Source: Gemmatimonadaceae bacterium
GTDB taxonomy: Bacteria > Gemmatimonadota > Gemmatimonadetes > Gemmatimonadales > Gemmatimonadaceae
Length of the DNA stretch: 64,000 nt
Reading direction: 5' to 3'
Assembly (NCBI GenBank): GCA_014379355.1
Contig: JACMLX010000083.1
Coordinates: 1 to 64,000, forward strand
This document shows, piece by piece, positions 41,420 to 51,772 of the stretch. The translations under genes and the position numbers were made by a program. The notes under the pieces were generated by a model. That model did not search any database and was not told where the DNA came from. It saw nothing but the letters and a program-made list of their open reading frames with translations. The first letter of the stretch is position 1. Each line of letters starts with the position of its first letter.

Positions 41420-42973
41420 TCAATAACCCGGATTCTGCGTGAGCAGCGAGTTGGTATTCAGCTGCTGCTGCGGGATCGGCAGCACGACCTTGTACGCCGG
41501 AGACGGCGTCTTCGCAAACCAGGAACCGGCAGTATACGTACCCTGACGAATCTGGTCCTGACGACGCTTCCCTTCACCGAGCAGCTCGAACAGGCGCTCA
41601 TCGAAGATCAGCGCGCGGAGCGCAGCCTGCGTCGTGCCGGCAGCGATCGGCTTGGCCGGGCTGAAGGCGCGGGCTCGAATCGTGTTGAGCACCGGGATCG
41701 CTTCCGCCGTCCGGTTCAATTCGTTGAGTGCTTCAGCCTTGATCAAGTACATCTCGGCCAGACGATAGAGCGCGAAATCGTTGCCGCTGGCGTTGCCGGC
41801 ACGGTTCGGATCCAGCGGATACTTGTACAGACGAGCGCCTTCGCCTTCATTCGCCGCCAGCACGTCGGCGATGACCGGCGTGAAGACCAGGCGGTTACCC
41901 TGACGGTCATTGACTGGCGCGCCGGTGAAGAGATCGACCTGTGGGCCGGCCAGCACGACCGTGCGACGAAGGTCGACAGGGTCGAACTTGTTGTACGTCT
42001 CTTCTACGACCGACCAGCCATTCCAACCACCACCGCCGCCAAAGCTGTTGTAATGCAGTGCGTTGTACTGACGGTTGAACCCGAGGCCGTCAACGGCCTT
42101 GCCACGCACGACGAAGATGTTTTCCGTCGAGCTCTGATTCGTGAACGTGAAGTTGTCCTTGTAGTTCGCGGCCAGGGTGTAGGTGCCGGAGTTGATGACG
42201 CTGTCGGCGAACGCGGCAGCTTCAGCCCACTTGGCGGTGCCGGGCGTGATGCCCGTTGCCGTCGGCGTGCCGGACCAGATTTGTGCATTCAGGTACAGAC
42301 TGGCGAGCATCGCGTCTGCGACCCCGCGAGTCACACGGCCCTGCTGATCGGCCCAGGTCCTGGGCAGATCGGCACGTGCGGCCTTCAATTCGGTTTCGAT
42401 GAACGTGAAGACTTCGGCGCGGGTCTTCCTGGCGCGCTCTTCGACCTTGGTGTCCGTTGCGATCGGCACGCCGCCGTAACAGTCCATCAGGTCCATGTAG
42501 AAGCGTGCACGCAGCACACGAAGTTCGGCCTTGATCGCGGCCTGGTTCGGGATAGTGACGTTCTCGAGCGCCTCGAGCACGACGTTCGCGCGTGCCACGC
42601 CCGCGTATTGATTGTTCCAGATGCCGGTGACTTCGCCATTGCCGACCGTGCTGGTGGGCGTCCAGCCCTGCCGGTGCAATTCAAGCCACTGCCCGTTGTC
42701 GAACCAGTCGCTGCCACGCACCGGCACCACGGTCTCTTCCGAGCTGACCTGATTGAGTGAGTAGAGCTGTTCGTACTGCTGGCGCAGGTTCGCATACACC
42801 GCCGCCAGCCCAGCGATCACTTCATCGCTGTTCTTGTAGAAGGTGTCCTTCGTGATCAGGCTCGTCGGGGTCTCTTTCAGGTCGGTACACCCGACCATCA
42901 GACCGACGGGGACCAGCATCATCGCGCCAAGTCGCGATACGCGGGTCAGGTTTCGAAAAAGGGTCATTCGCAT
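41420..42973 (-). CDS. SusD/RagB family outer-membrane lipoprotein
   Basis: MVGCTDLKETPTSLITKDTFYKNSDEVIAGLAAVYANLR; NDFALYRLAEMYLIKAEALNEL; C-terminal NPGY. Confidence 0.93.
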   Translation of the reverse strand: MRMTLFRNLTRVSRLGAMMLVPVGLMVGCTDLKETPTSLITKDTFYKNSDEVIAGLAAVYANLRQQYEQLYSLNQVSSEETVVPVRGSDWFDNGQWLELHRQGWTPTSTVGNGEVTGIWNNQYAGVARANVVLEALENVTIPNQAAIKAELRVLRARFYMDLMDCYGGVPIATDTKVEERARKTRAEVFTFIETELKAARADLPRTWADQQGRVTRGVADAMLASLYLNAQIWSGTPTATGITPGTAKWAEAAAFADSVINSGTYTLAANYKDNFTFTNQSSTENIFVVRGKAVDGLGFNRQYNALHYNSFGGGGGWNGWSVVEETYNKFDPVDLRRTVVLAGPQVDLFTGAPVNDRQGNRLVFTPVIADVLAANEGEGARLYKYPLDPNRAGNASGNDFALYRLAEMYLIKAEALNELNRTAEAIPVLNTIRARAFSPAKPIAAGTTQAALRALIFDERLFELLGEGKRRQDQIRQGTYTAGSWFAKTPSPAYKVVLPIPQQQLNTNSLLTQNPGY

Positions 42974-43036
42974 TCGCCTCGATAAATCAGGTAGGAATTC
43001 GGAACAATCTCGAACGGAACAACAACTTCAGTAGGC

Positions 43037-43070
43037 AGCGCCGATGCCTTCTTGTACGTACATCGGCGCT
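43037..43070 (-). promoter_or_regulatory. Stem-loop between susC-like and susD-like genes
   Basis: Perfect 10-bp stem AGCGCCGATG-ccttcttgtacgta-CATCGGCGCT in the 112-bp gap. Confidence 0.65.
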
Positions 43071-43085
43071 GGCACGGATCTCGGA

Positions 43086-46000
43086 TCAGAACTGAACGCG
43101 GAAGCCGGTTGTAAAGGTCCGGGCACGCGGGTACGACAGGTAGTCGATACCGCGCGAGGCCAGACCGGCATCGATGAAGACTTCCGGGTCGTAGCCGGAG
43201 TACGGCGTGAACAGGAGCAGGTTGTCGCCGGAGACATACGCGCGCACCGGGCGACCGCTGCCCGGCAGCTTGAACGAATAGCCGGCAGTGATGTTCTGGA
43301 GGCGAACGAACGAACCGTTCTCGATCCAGCGCGAGGAAAAGATCGCGGGTTCGGCGATCGATTCGGTGGTGCCGAGGGCGGTCGTCAGGAAGTTCTTGCC
43401 CTGCGTCACGTTCGACTTCGTGGCGTAGACCAGTGCCGTGTTGTTGAACACATCGCGGCCCTGTTCTGCGCGCCACAGCCAGCTGGCATCGAAGCCGTGC
43501 CAATTCAGGTTGCTGCGCAAGCCAAGACTGAATGTCGGGTTCGCGTTGCCGATGATGACCTTGTCGTCGGCGCTCGGCGTGGTCGTCACGCCATTCGCAA
43601 CACGGCTGGTCTCGTTGCCGGCCGCATCACGCGTCACCGTGTACTTGGTGAAGGTCTGGTTGCCCGTCGCATTCAAACCGGCAAACTCCCAGCCGAAGAA
43701 CGTGCCGATGGTCTTGCCCGGGATGATGCGCTGGGCATTCACACCCGTCTGGCCCTGGCCACTCACGCCGGCCGTTTCGATGAACGTCGCAGCGCCGAGG
43801 TTCTTGACGTTGTTGCGTTCGACCGAGAAGACGATGCCGGTCGTCAGGTTGAGGCCACGATTGGCGCGCTCGTACAGCCGTGCGTCAAGCGAGAACTCGA
43901 GACCCTTGTTCGAAATGGCGCCAATGTTCTGGAGCTGCGTCGCGACGAAGCTGGCACCCGTCTGCGAAACCGGGACGGTCAGCAGGAGGTCTGTCGTGTT
44001 CTTGATGTAGTACTCGAGCGAGCCGCTGAGCTTGCCGTCCATGAGGCCGTAATCGAAGGCGACGTTCGACTGCGATGACTGTTCCCACTTCAGGTTCGGG
44101 TTCGCATTGACCGTCGGCACGATGCCCGTGAACACCGTATTGCCGAAGACGTAGCGTGCGCCACCGTCCGGTGCCAGGATCGGCAGCGACTGGTAGGGAC
44201 CCACCGCCTGGTTGCCCTGCAGACCGTAACCGGCGCGGAGCTTGAGCTGCGAGAACGGCAGGCCCTTGGCGAACGACTCATCGGAGATGAGCCACGAACC
44301 AGAGATGGCCGGGAACACCGCCCACTTGTTGGCATCGCCGAAGCGTGACGAGCCGTCGCGGCGCAGCACGCCGGTCAGGAAGTACTTGTTCTTGTAGCCG
44401 ACGTTGGCGCGGGAGAAGAACGAGACGAGGCGGCTCTGCTCCTGATACGACGACGGCGGCTGCGGTAGCGAACCCGCGCCGAGATTGTTGTAGCCGAACG
44501 CGTCGGTCGTGAAGTTGCGCGACTGCGCCGAGAAATCGGTGTTGTCGAAATCGGTGTACTCGTAACCACCGACGATGTCGAAGTCGATCTCATTGCCGAC
44601 CGTCGGCGACCAGGTGAGCAACGTCTGCAGCGTCTGGTTGGACAGGCCGCGCTGCGCCTGCTGCGCCAGACCGTTGAATTCCGAGCCGACTGCGCCAGCG
44701 CGCGGCAGATAGATGTTGCGCTGACCGTTGGAGCGATCGGTGCCCACGTTGAGCTGGGCGATCAGGCTCGGGAAGATCGAGTACGAGCTCGTGACGTTGG
44801 CGAGCGTACGCAGCGTCGAACCATCATCCAGCGTCTGGATGGCGAGAGCGACCGGGTTACGCACCGACTGACGGCCAGTGCCGATTTCATAGAACGTCTG
44901 CTGCTGCGTGGTCGGGTCGGTCACGTAGATGGGGCGCGTCGGGTTAAATACCGCCACGTTCTGGAACACGCCACCTTCGAAGCCGCCCGTGTTTTCGAAC
45001 GGCAGGTAGTTGTTCTCGATGCGCGTCGAACTGAGGTTCAGGCCGATGCGCAGCTTGCCGTTCAGCGCTTCATGGTTGCCATTCAGGCGGGCCTGCAGAC
45101 GCTTGAAGCCGTTCGAGATCACGACGCCCTGCTGGTCGGAATAGTTCAGCGAGGCGCGGAAGGTCGTGGTCTGGTTGCCACCGGCGAACGAGACGTTGTG
45201 GTTCTGCGTCAAGGCGGTGCGCCGCGTTTCCTTCTCCCAGTCCGTGTTGGCCGTGCCGAGACCGGCGAGCAACGTCACCAGCGACGCGCGCTGGCCGGCG
45301 GTGTTGGCCGTGTTGGTGCTCTGTGCGGTCACGAACGAGCGATACTGATCGCCGCTGAGGAAGCCGAGCGTGTTGGCGGCCTGCCCGAAGGCGGCGTAAG
45401 TCTCATACTCCATCGACGCCGCACCGGCGCGACCCTTCTTGGTCTCGATGAGCACCACGCCGTTGGCGCCGCGGCTGCCGTAGATGGCGGTGGCTGCAGC
45501 GTCCTTGAGCACCGTCAGCGACGCGATGTCGGACGGGTTGATCGCGTTGAGCGGGTTGCGACCGAGCGCCGGCGAACCGCCGATGCCGAAGCCGCGAGCT
45601 TCCGACTCGTTGTTCTGGAGCGGCACGCCGTCGATGACGTAGAGCGGGTCATTGCTGGCGCTGATCGATGTGCCACCACGAATGCGGATCTGTGCGCCGG
45701 CACCCGGCTCACCGCTGTTGAGCGTGACGTTGACACCAGGCGCGCGAGCCGCGAGCAGCTGCGTCGGGTTGGCGACGACGCCCACGTTCGCCTCATCGGC
45801 GTTGATCGTGGCGACGGAGCCGGTGACGGCTTCCTTGCGCTGCGAGCCGTAGCCCGTCACGACGACGGCACCGAGGTTCGCGGCGACCGCCTGCATCACG
45901 AACCGGACGTTGGCGACCTGACCGGCGGCGATGGAAACATCCTTGACCTGCGGCGTGTATCCAATGCGTGTGACGCGGAGGCGCGACGTGCCGGCCGGCA

Positions 46001-46205
46001 CGTCCACCAGCAGGAATCCACCGTCAATGCGCGTGATCGCGCCGCGCTGGGTGCCTTCGATGGTCACCGTCACGCTCTGCATCGGCAACTGACTGGTCGA
46101 GTCCACGACGCGACCACTGATCGATCCGCGGCCTTGTGCCTGCAACGGATTCGACATGAACAGGCCGCAAACTGCTGCGGCCATCAGACCTCGGATCACC
46201 TTCAT
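43086..46205 (-). CDS. SusC/RagA family TonB-linked outer-membrane protein
   Basis: Start MKVIRGLMAAAVCGLFMSNPLQAQ at 46205; carboxypeptidase-regulatory-like domain GRVVDSTSQLPMQSVTVTIEGTQRGAITRIDGGFLL; plug SISASNDPLYVIDGVPL. Confidence 0.95.
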   Translation of the reverse strand: MKVIRGLMAAAVCGLFMSNPLQAQGRGSISGRVVDSTSQLPMQSVTVTIEGTQRGAITRIDGGFLLVDVPAGTSRLRVTRIGYTPQVKDVSIAAGQVANVRFVMQAVAANLGAVVVTGYGSQRKEAVTGSVATINADEANVGVVANPTQLLAARAPGVNVTLNSGEPGAGAQIRIRGGTSISASNDPLYVIDGVPLQNNESEARGFGIGGSPALGRNPLNAINPSDIASLTVLKDAAATAIYGSRGANGVVLIETKKGRAGAASMEYETYAAFGQAANTLGFLSGDQYRSFVTAQSTNTANTAGQRASLVTLLAGLGTANTDWEKETRRTALTQNHNVSFAGGNQTTTFRASLNYSDQQGVVISNGFKRLQARLNGNHEALNGKLRIGLNLSSTRIENNYLPFENTGGFEGGVFQNVAVFNPTRPIYVTDPTTQQQTFYEIGTGRQSVRNPVALAIQTLDDGSTLRTLANVTSSYSIFPSLIAQLNVGTDRSNGQRNIYLPRAGAVGSEFNGLAQQAQRGLSNQTLQTLLTWSPTVGNEIDFDIVGGYEYTDFDNTDFSAQSRNFTTDAFGYNNLGAGSLPQPPSSYQEQSRLVSFFSRANVGYKNKYFLTGVLRRDGSSRFGDANKWAVFPAISGSWLISDESFAKGLPFSQLKLRAGYGLQGNQAVGPYQSLPILAPDGGARYVFGNTVFTGIVPTVNANPNLKWEQSSQSNVAFDYGLMDGKLSGSLEYYIKNTTDLLLTVPVSQTGASFVATQLQNIGAISNKGLEFSLDARLYERANRGLNLTTGIVFSVERNNVKNLGAATFIETAGVSGQGQTGVNAQRIIPGKTIGTFFGWEFAGLNATGNQTFTKYTVTRDAAGNETSRVANGVTTTPSADDKVIIGNANPTFSLGLRSNLNWHGFDASWLWRAEQGRDVFNNTALVYATKSNVTQGKNFLTTALGTTESIAEPAIFSSRWIENGSFVRLQNITAGYSFKLPGSGRPVRAYVSGDNLLLFTPYSGYDPEVFIDAGLASRGIDYLSYPRARTFTTGFRVQF

Positions 46206-46941
46206 TCGTCTGCTCTCCTGGATCATGCGGAGGGTTTTGTCATACGGGCTCGCTCCTGAGGGGGAGGTCAGGAGATCGAACGTCGAGACAGCACCTGCAA
46301 CTGCGGACCACACCAGACTCCAGCTTATTCCTTGTATTCCGACTTTCATCGCGCGTCGCCACAATCGGTGCTCAGTGCACCAGAAGCGGCGCCGCGGCGT
46401 CGCTGAAATTCTGCACTCGTGCCGATTGTCCTGACTCATCGTGTCACGCGACACCGGAGAGTCACCCGTCCGACTGCCTGCCTTGACGTGGATCAGCGTC
46501 TCGCGACGGCGGGGCGTGACATCACGTCATCGGCATCATTCCTGCAACGGACACGTCTCGAGCGTCGGCACCTCGGGCTTGAGGAACGAGTGTAGCAAGC
46601 GGCGTCCTCCCGATCCTGCGGGGTGGACGCGACTGTGCCAGGGATTGTTGGGGGCTACGCTCGCCGTCGGTACGGGCCGTGTCAAGATGCGGTACCAAAC
46701 AGGGCCGTTGCGTAAACCGAACCCCCATAAAGACATAACGCCGGTTAGTCGTCGCTATCGGCACAAATCGGAACTGCCCGGATGATTTCGGCAGTATTCC
46801 GTGTACGAAGTCCTGCACGAAGTGCGCAGGCGTCGCCCGTTTGCGAACCCGCGGGTACCATTCCGCCCGCACCGTGCCCGACTGGCCTCGTTCTTTTCTT
46901 CCGTCACAGCACTCCATGCAACTCGCCCCAGTTCGCGCGCC

Positions 46942-49395
46942 ATGCCGGCCCATGCCGTCATGAGTGTCCTCGCCTTGGCCATCTGCGCCCAGCTCGCCGT
47001 CGCATCCCAACCCGTCATGCCGGTCCTCGGCTTCCCGGACGAGACCCTCGACGACACCAGCGCGTATCGCGGCTACCAGACGCGCTTCTATCGCGACGCC
47101 GCCCGCAACACGCTCCAGGTGTACATCGACCGACGCAGCGCGCGCGTGGTGCACCTGATGGCCGATGCCGACAACGCCAGCATCGGCTTCACGGCACGAG
47201 ACGCGGCAGGGCGGACGGCGTCACTCGACTGGACCGCCGCCGCTGCCACCATCGCCCGCCACACACGCACCAGACAGTTCTCGCATCAGCTCGTCGCGCA
47301 CACGGCCACTGTGCATCTGGGCTGGTTTCTGCTCGGCTCGATGCGCGTGGAGCGCGACTTCCAGTACTTCGAAAAGGCGAAGACCTCCTTCGCGGCCGCA
47401 CCCTACGCGATCCCGGACGTCGATCGACTCCTCGTGTCGCTCGAGGCGCTGCCGCCGACGGTACGCGCGCGCCATCTCCGGCGCCTCAACGCGCCGACCA
47501 TGGCCGTGCTTCGAAGCCGGATGTATCCGCATCCGACGACGCAGCGTGTCGGAACGGCGTGGGTCACTCGCGTGCGGCAGGTCACGCTCGATGGGCGCGA
47601 TACGCTGACCCTCGAGGTGCGCGCCGATGCGCGGACCGTGGATGCGACACAATCCGGTGACTCGCTGACACTCCACGCGCGCTCCGGCGATGTCGTCACG
47701 TTCGACGTGCAGATCGGCACGACGGCGAAAACGCTCACCCCGCTCACGCGCCAGCAGATCTTCACGCCGCAGTTTCTCGCGTTCCTCGACAGCACACGCG
47801 CCCGTGGTGCGGCGGTGCCCGCCAGTGACACGGCCGCCGTGCGCGCGCGCCGCATGGAGCGTCAGGTGAGTGGCGTGGAGCTGCTCGTGTCGCGTGAGAA
47901 GTTGATGGCCGGCCTGCCCACCTACGCCACGTACTTCGGTCGCGACATGCTGATGACGGCGCTGATGATGCGTCCCATCTGGCAGCACGAGACGCTGGAG
48001 GCCGTGATCGCCACGGCGCTGCGCAAGCTCGGTACCGGCGGTGACATCAGTCATGAAGAGGCGCTCGGCGATCAAGCTGTGCGCGAATCGGCGGCAGAGT
48101 ACGCGGATCTCGTCGCACGGTACCGCGAACGTGCCGGCGCCGGCGATCGCCCCGGCGCCGATTCACTGCTCGCGCGCGCCGAGACCGTGCTGCGCGACCT
48201 GCGCAAGGTGCGCGAGAACTATCACATGATCGACGACGAGTATCAGTTCGCGATCGTGGTCGCACGGTGGATCACCGACCCGTCAGTGCCCGCGAACGCG
48301 AAGCGCGCCTTTCTGCAGAGTGCCGCGGATGGCGGCGGGACTCGCGCCGACCGACTCTTGCGCGAATTGTCGCTCGTGACACGACTCACGGCGCCGTATG
48401 TCGCATCGCCGGAGACGGTGAACCTGATCGCCTTCACGCCGCGCGAACCGTCCGGCTGGGCGTCGTCGAGCTGGCGCGACAGCGGTGCCGGATATGCGAA
48501 CGGGCGATACGCGATGGACATCAACACGATCTGGGTGCCGCATGCACTGGAATCGGTGGGACAGATTCTCGGCGCCATGCGCGAACTCGGTGTGCCGACG
48601 ACCGAAGCCACGCGCCGCGACTCAGCACTCGCGCGATACGTTCGTGATCCGGCCACGCTGCAGCAGGCCATCACCGTCTGGCGCGGCGCAACGCGACACT
48701 TCCTGGTGACGATGTCGCCGGAGCAGGTACGTGCGGCGACTCTCGCACGATTGGCCGCGATGCCGGAGGATGAACGTGCGTGGTGGCAGTCACGCGCCAG
48801 CACACCGGCCGCGCTGACCGATACGCTGACGTTCCTCGCGGTGGCCCTCGATGCCACCGGGGCGCCGATCGGTGTCGCGAACACCGACCCGGCAACGCAG
48901 CTGTTCCTTGGTGATGCGGAGGGCAGCAGCGGCCCGCCGACACCGGAGAACAAGGCCGCAGTGTTGCGCACGGTGCGCTTGTTCTCGCGCGAGTATCCAG
49001 CCGGCTTGTTCGTCGATCGCATCGGCCCGGTGGTGGCGAACGACGCGTATGCGACGCCGGCCGTGTGGGACGCATTCGTGAAGGATCCATATCATGGCCC
49101 GCGTGTGGTGTGGGGACGCGAGGCGAACCTGTTCCTGCTCGGTGTCGCGGGACATCTCTCGCGCGCGCAGGGCGCCGGCGCGTCGGCAGACACTGCATAT
49201 GTCGCCGAGCTGCGCGCTGCGCTGGAGAAGATCCGCACGGCGGTCGAGCAATCGGGATTCCACACGGAGCTGTGGAGCTATGGCTTCGATCGTGGACAGC
49301 TGGGAGCCATGCGGTATGGCAGCGGCGCGGACATCCAGTTGTGGAGCACGACGGATCTGGCGGTGCAGTACGTGCTATCGCGCACGACACGGTGA
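46942..49395 (+). CDS. Secreted protein, putative six-hairpin glycosidase-like
   Basis: Start MPAHAVMSVLALAICAQLAVASQ; internal FGRDMLMTALMM...GGDISHEEALGDQA resembles glycogen-debranching-type (alpha/alpha)6 enzymes; no confident family. Confidence 0.55.
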   Translation: MPAHAVMSVLALAICAQLAVASQPVMPVLGFPDETLDDTSAYRGYQTRFYRDAARNTLQVYIDRRSARVVHLMADADNASIGFTARDAAGRTASLDWTAAAATIARHTRTRQFSHQLVAHTATVHLGWFLLGSMRVERDFQYFEKAKTSFAAAPYAIPDVDRLLVSLEALPPTVRARHLRRLNAPTMAVLRSRMYPHPTTQRVGTAWVTRVRQVTLDGRDTLTLEVRADARTVDATQSGDSLTLHARSGDVVTFDVQIGTTAKTLTPLTRQQIFTPQFLAFLDSTRARGAAVPASDTAAVRARRMERQVSGVELLVSREKLMAGLPTYATYFGRDMLMTALMMRPIWQHETLEAVIATALRKLGTGGDISHEEALGDQAVRESAAEYADLVARYRERAGAGDRPGADSLLARAETVLRDLRKVRENYHMIDDEYQFAIVVARWITDPSVPANAKRAFLQSAADGGGTRADRLLRELSLVTRLTAPYVASPETVNLIAFTPREPSGWASSSWRDSGAGYANGRYAMDINTIWVPHALESVGQILGAMRELGVPTTEATRRDSALARYVRDPATLQQAITVWRGATRHFLVTMSPEQVRAATLARLAAMPEDERAWWQSRASTPAALTDTLTFLAVALDATGAPIGVANTDPATQLFLGDAEGSSGPPTPENKAAVLRTVRLFSREYPAGLFVDRIGPVVANDAYATPAVWDAFVKDPYHGPRVVWGREANLFLLGVAGHLSRAQGAGASADTAYVAELRAALEKIRTAVEQSGFHTELWSYGFDRGQLGAMRYGSGADIQLWSTTDLAVQYVLSRTTR

Positions 49396-49406
49396 CAAGG
49401 CTCCAC

Positions 49407-51425
49407 TCAACACTCGGCGGCCATCGGCTCGACCGCCGTGTCCCCGAACCCGGCGGTCGAAGTCTGCTGCAACCATGCGCTGGCCGCCGCTGCGATCATC
49501 GGCTTGGCGAACAGGAAACCCTGACCGAAATCGCAGCCGAGCAGTTCGAGTTGCTCGCGCTGCTTGTCGTCTTCGATCCCCTCGGCAATCGTGCGGAGCC
49601 CAAGGGTGCTGCCAAGCATGACGATCGTGCGCGCCAGCGCCAGATCTGACCCACTGCGAGCCACCCCTTCCACGAACACGCGATCGATCTTCAGTATGTC
49701 GACCGGAAATTTCTGCAGGTAGCTCAGGCTTGAATAGCCAGTACCGAAGTCGTCGATCGCCAGCTGTACGCCGAGTCGCTTGAGTTGCGTCAGGGTATCG
49801 AGCGTGGCCTCGGTCTGCTGCATGATCACGCTTTCCGTGACCTCGAGTGTGACGCGATCCGGACCGGCCTTCGTCAAACGAAGCGCGCGCTGCACGTCCG
49901 CCACCAGGCCCGGCTTCTGCAGTTGCTTCGCCGACAGATTCACGGAGACGCCGGGCAGCGACCGCGGGTCACGGCCCGCCGTCTGCCAGAGCGTGCGCCA
50001 GACTTCGAGCTGACGGCACGCCTCTTCGAGCACCCACTGACCAAGCGGCACGATCGTGCCGATTCTCTCCGCCATCGGAATGAACGCGTCAGGAGTCGTG
50101 AAGCCCCGGGTCGGGTGATTCCATCGCAGCAGCGCTTCCAATCCGCGGATGTTGCCGCTCGACAATTCAACGATGGGCTGATACACGAGCAGGAAACCAG
50201 CCGCCGCGGGATCCAGCGCCGCCTCCCGCAGCTCGGCTTCGAGCGCGAGTCGCTGCACAATGGCCTCGTACATGCACGGGTCGTAGATGGCGTGACGCGA
50301 CGTGCCCGACTCCTTCGCTTCGTACATGGCCACGTCGGCGTTGCGCAGCAATGTGGTCGCATTGTCTTCGGCGGTTGCGAACGCCACGCCGATGCTCGCC
50401 GCAATCGCGAGATCGCGTCCATTCACGCGCAACGGTGCCGCGAGCGCAGTGTAGACGCGCGTCACGATTGCAAGAACCTCATCGCGTGACTCAGGCTCTT
50501 CGAGAAGGATTGCGAACTCGTCGCCACCCAGTCGCGCAACCGTATCGCACTCTCGGGTGACGCTGCAGAGCCGGTCACCAACCGCCGCCAGCACGCGGTC
50601 GCCCGCCGCATGGCCCAGCGTATCGTTCACCGACTTGAAGTCATCGAGGTCGAGAAACAGAACCGTCGTCGTGTAGTTCGCGGTACGCTGCAGCCGGGAC
50701 AATGCGTGCGTGACGCGATCGCAGAAGAGCGCGCGGTTCGGCAGGCCAGTCAATGGATCGTGAAAGGCATCGTGAATCAGTCGTGCCTCGAGCACTTTGC
50801 GATGCGAGATGTCGCGCAAGACTGTCTGGACCGCAGGTCGCGCTGCGTACGTGATGTTGACGGATGCCGCCTCGACATCGATGCGCTCGCCGTCACTGCG
50901 CAGCACACGGTACTCGCGCCATTCCGGCGACACGTCGTCGGCTGACAGCGAGCGTTCACTCTCCGCCGCGAAGAACATGTCACCGGTCGTGACGCCGACG
51001 AGGGAACCGCCATCCGCCACGCCCATCAGGCGCGCCGCGGCGGCGTTGACATAGAGCAGCACACCAACCGAGTGCACCACGATTGCCTCTGGCGACGCCT
51101 CGACGAGCAGACGGTAGCGTGCCTCGCTGTGGGCAAGCGCCTCCTGCCGCAATTCGAGCGTGGCGCGGAGCGCCTGCTCGTCAGCCAGGCTGCGGAGAAT
51201 ACCTGCCTGCCGAATGATGGCCACATAGGTGACGATCGCCGCCGTGCAGGCCGACACGGCGATCGTCATGGCATGCGACTGCCACGCGGAAAGGTTCGGC
51301 AGAAACGCCTGCTTGGCCGCTTCGTAGAGGAACATCCAGACCGCGGCCGCCAGGCATGCCAGCAACGTCGCACGTCCGCGCCGTTCCCGATCGGCCGTGT
51401 CGCGTCGTTCCGACTCAGGCAACAT
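49407..51425 (-). CDS. PAS-GGDEF-EAL membrane protein (diguanylate cyclase/phosphodiesterase)
   Basis: VARLGGDEFAILLEE and GLEALLRW signatures, DDFGTGYSSLSYLQKFPVDILKID; N-terminal TM segments; PAS-like EARYRLLVEASPEAIVVH. Confidence 0.93.
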   Translation of the reverse strand: MLPESERRDTADRERRGRATLLACLAAAVWMFLYEAAKQAFLPNLSAWQSHAMTIAVSACTAAIVTYVAIIRQAGILRSLADEQALRATLELRQEALAHSEARYRLLVEASPEAIVVHSVGVLLYVNAAAARLMGVADGGSLVGVTTGDMFFAAESERSLSADDVSPEWREYRVLRSDGERIDVEAASVNITYAARPAVQTVLRDISHRKVLEARLIHDAFHDPLTGLPNRALFCDRVTHALSRLQRTANYTTTVLFLDLDDFKSVNDTLGHAAGDRVLAAVGDRLCSVTRECDTVARLGGDEFAILLEEPESRDEVLAIVTRVYTALAAPLRVNGRDLAIAASIGVAFATAEDNATTLLRNADVAMYEAKESGTSRHAIYDPCMYEAIVQRLALEAELREAALDPAAAGFLLVYQPIVELSSGNIRGLEALLRWNHPTRGFTTPDAFIPMAERIGTIVPLGQWVLEEACRQLEVWRTLWQTAGRDPRSLPGVSVNLSAKQLQKPGLVADVQRALRLTKAGPDRVTLEVTESVIMQQTEATLDTLTQLKRLGVQLAIDDFGTGYSSLSYLQKFPVDILKIDRVFVEGVARSGSDLALARTIVMLGSTLGLRTIAEGIEDDKQREQLELLGCDFGQGFLFAKPMIAAAASAWLQQTSTAGFGDTAVEPMAAEC

Positions 51426-51772
51426 GGGCGCAGTTCCGTCGCACGACTCGAAGCGTTCGGGGCAGCGGACGCGCTGGATGAGACGGTACCGCGCGCTCAC
51501 TCCGATCGTCGCGCGCGCATATGACCGAGTCGTCGGCCACGAGAGGCAAACACCGGTGGATCGTGAACAAGCAGGACATGCAGCCTTTTCGCGGGAGAGT
51601 CAATGCTGTTGAGTACATCAACTGGTATCGGACTCGCAGTGCGCGTGGCGCAATGCCGACTCGCAACTGTTACGTTCCACGCTGGGCGGCGCTGCCCACG
51701 GTCAGACGTGTCCACCAACGCGCCAGTTGCGCGAGTCGAGTGCAGCGCTCGCGAGCACTCAGGCGAACGCGC

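Noticed and set aside
46441-46941. Riboswitch-like sequence upstream of the 46942 gene (for example ACTGCC...GGCAGT hairpin)
   Set aside because: Only a short stem; no match to a riboswitch class I can recognise. A cmscan against Rfam would decide.
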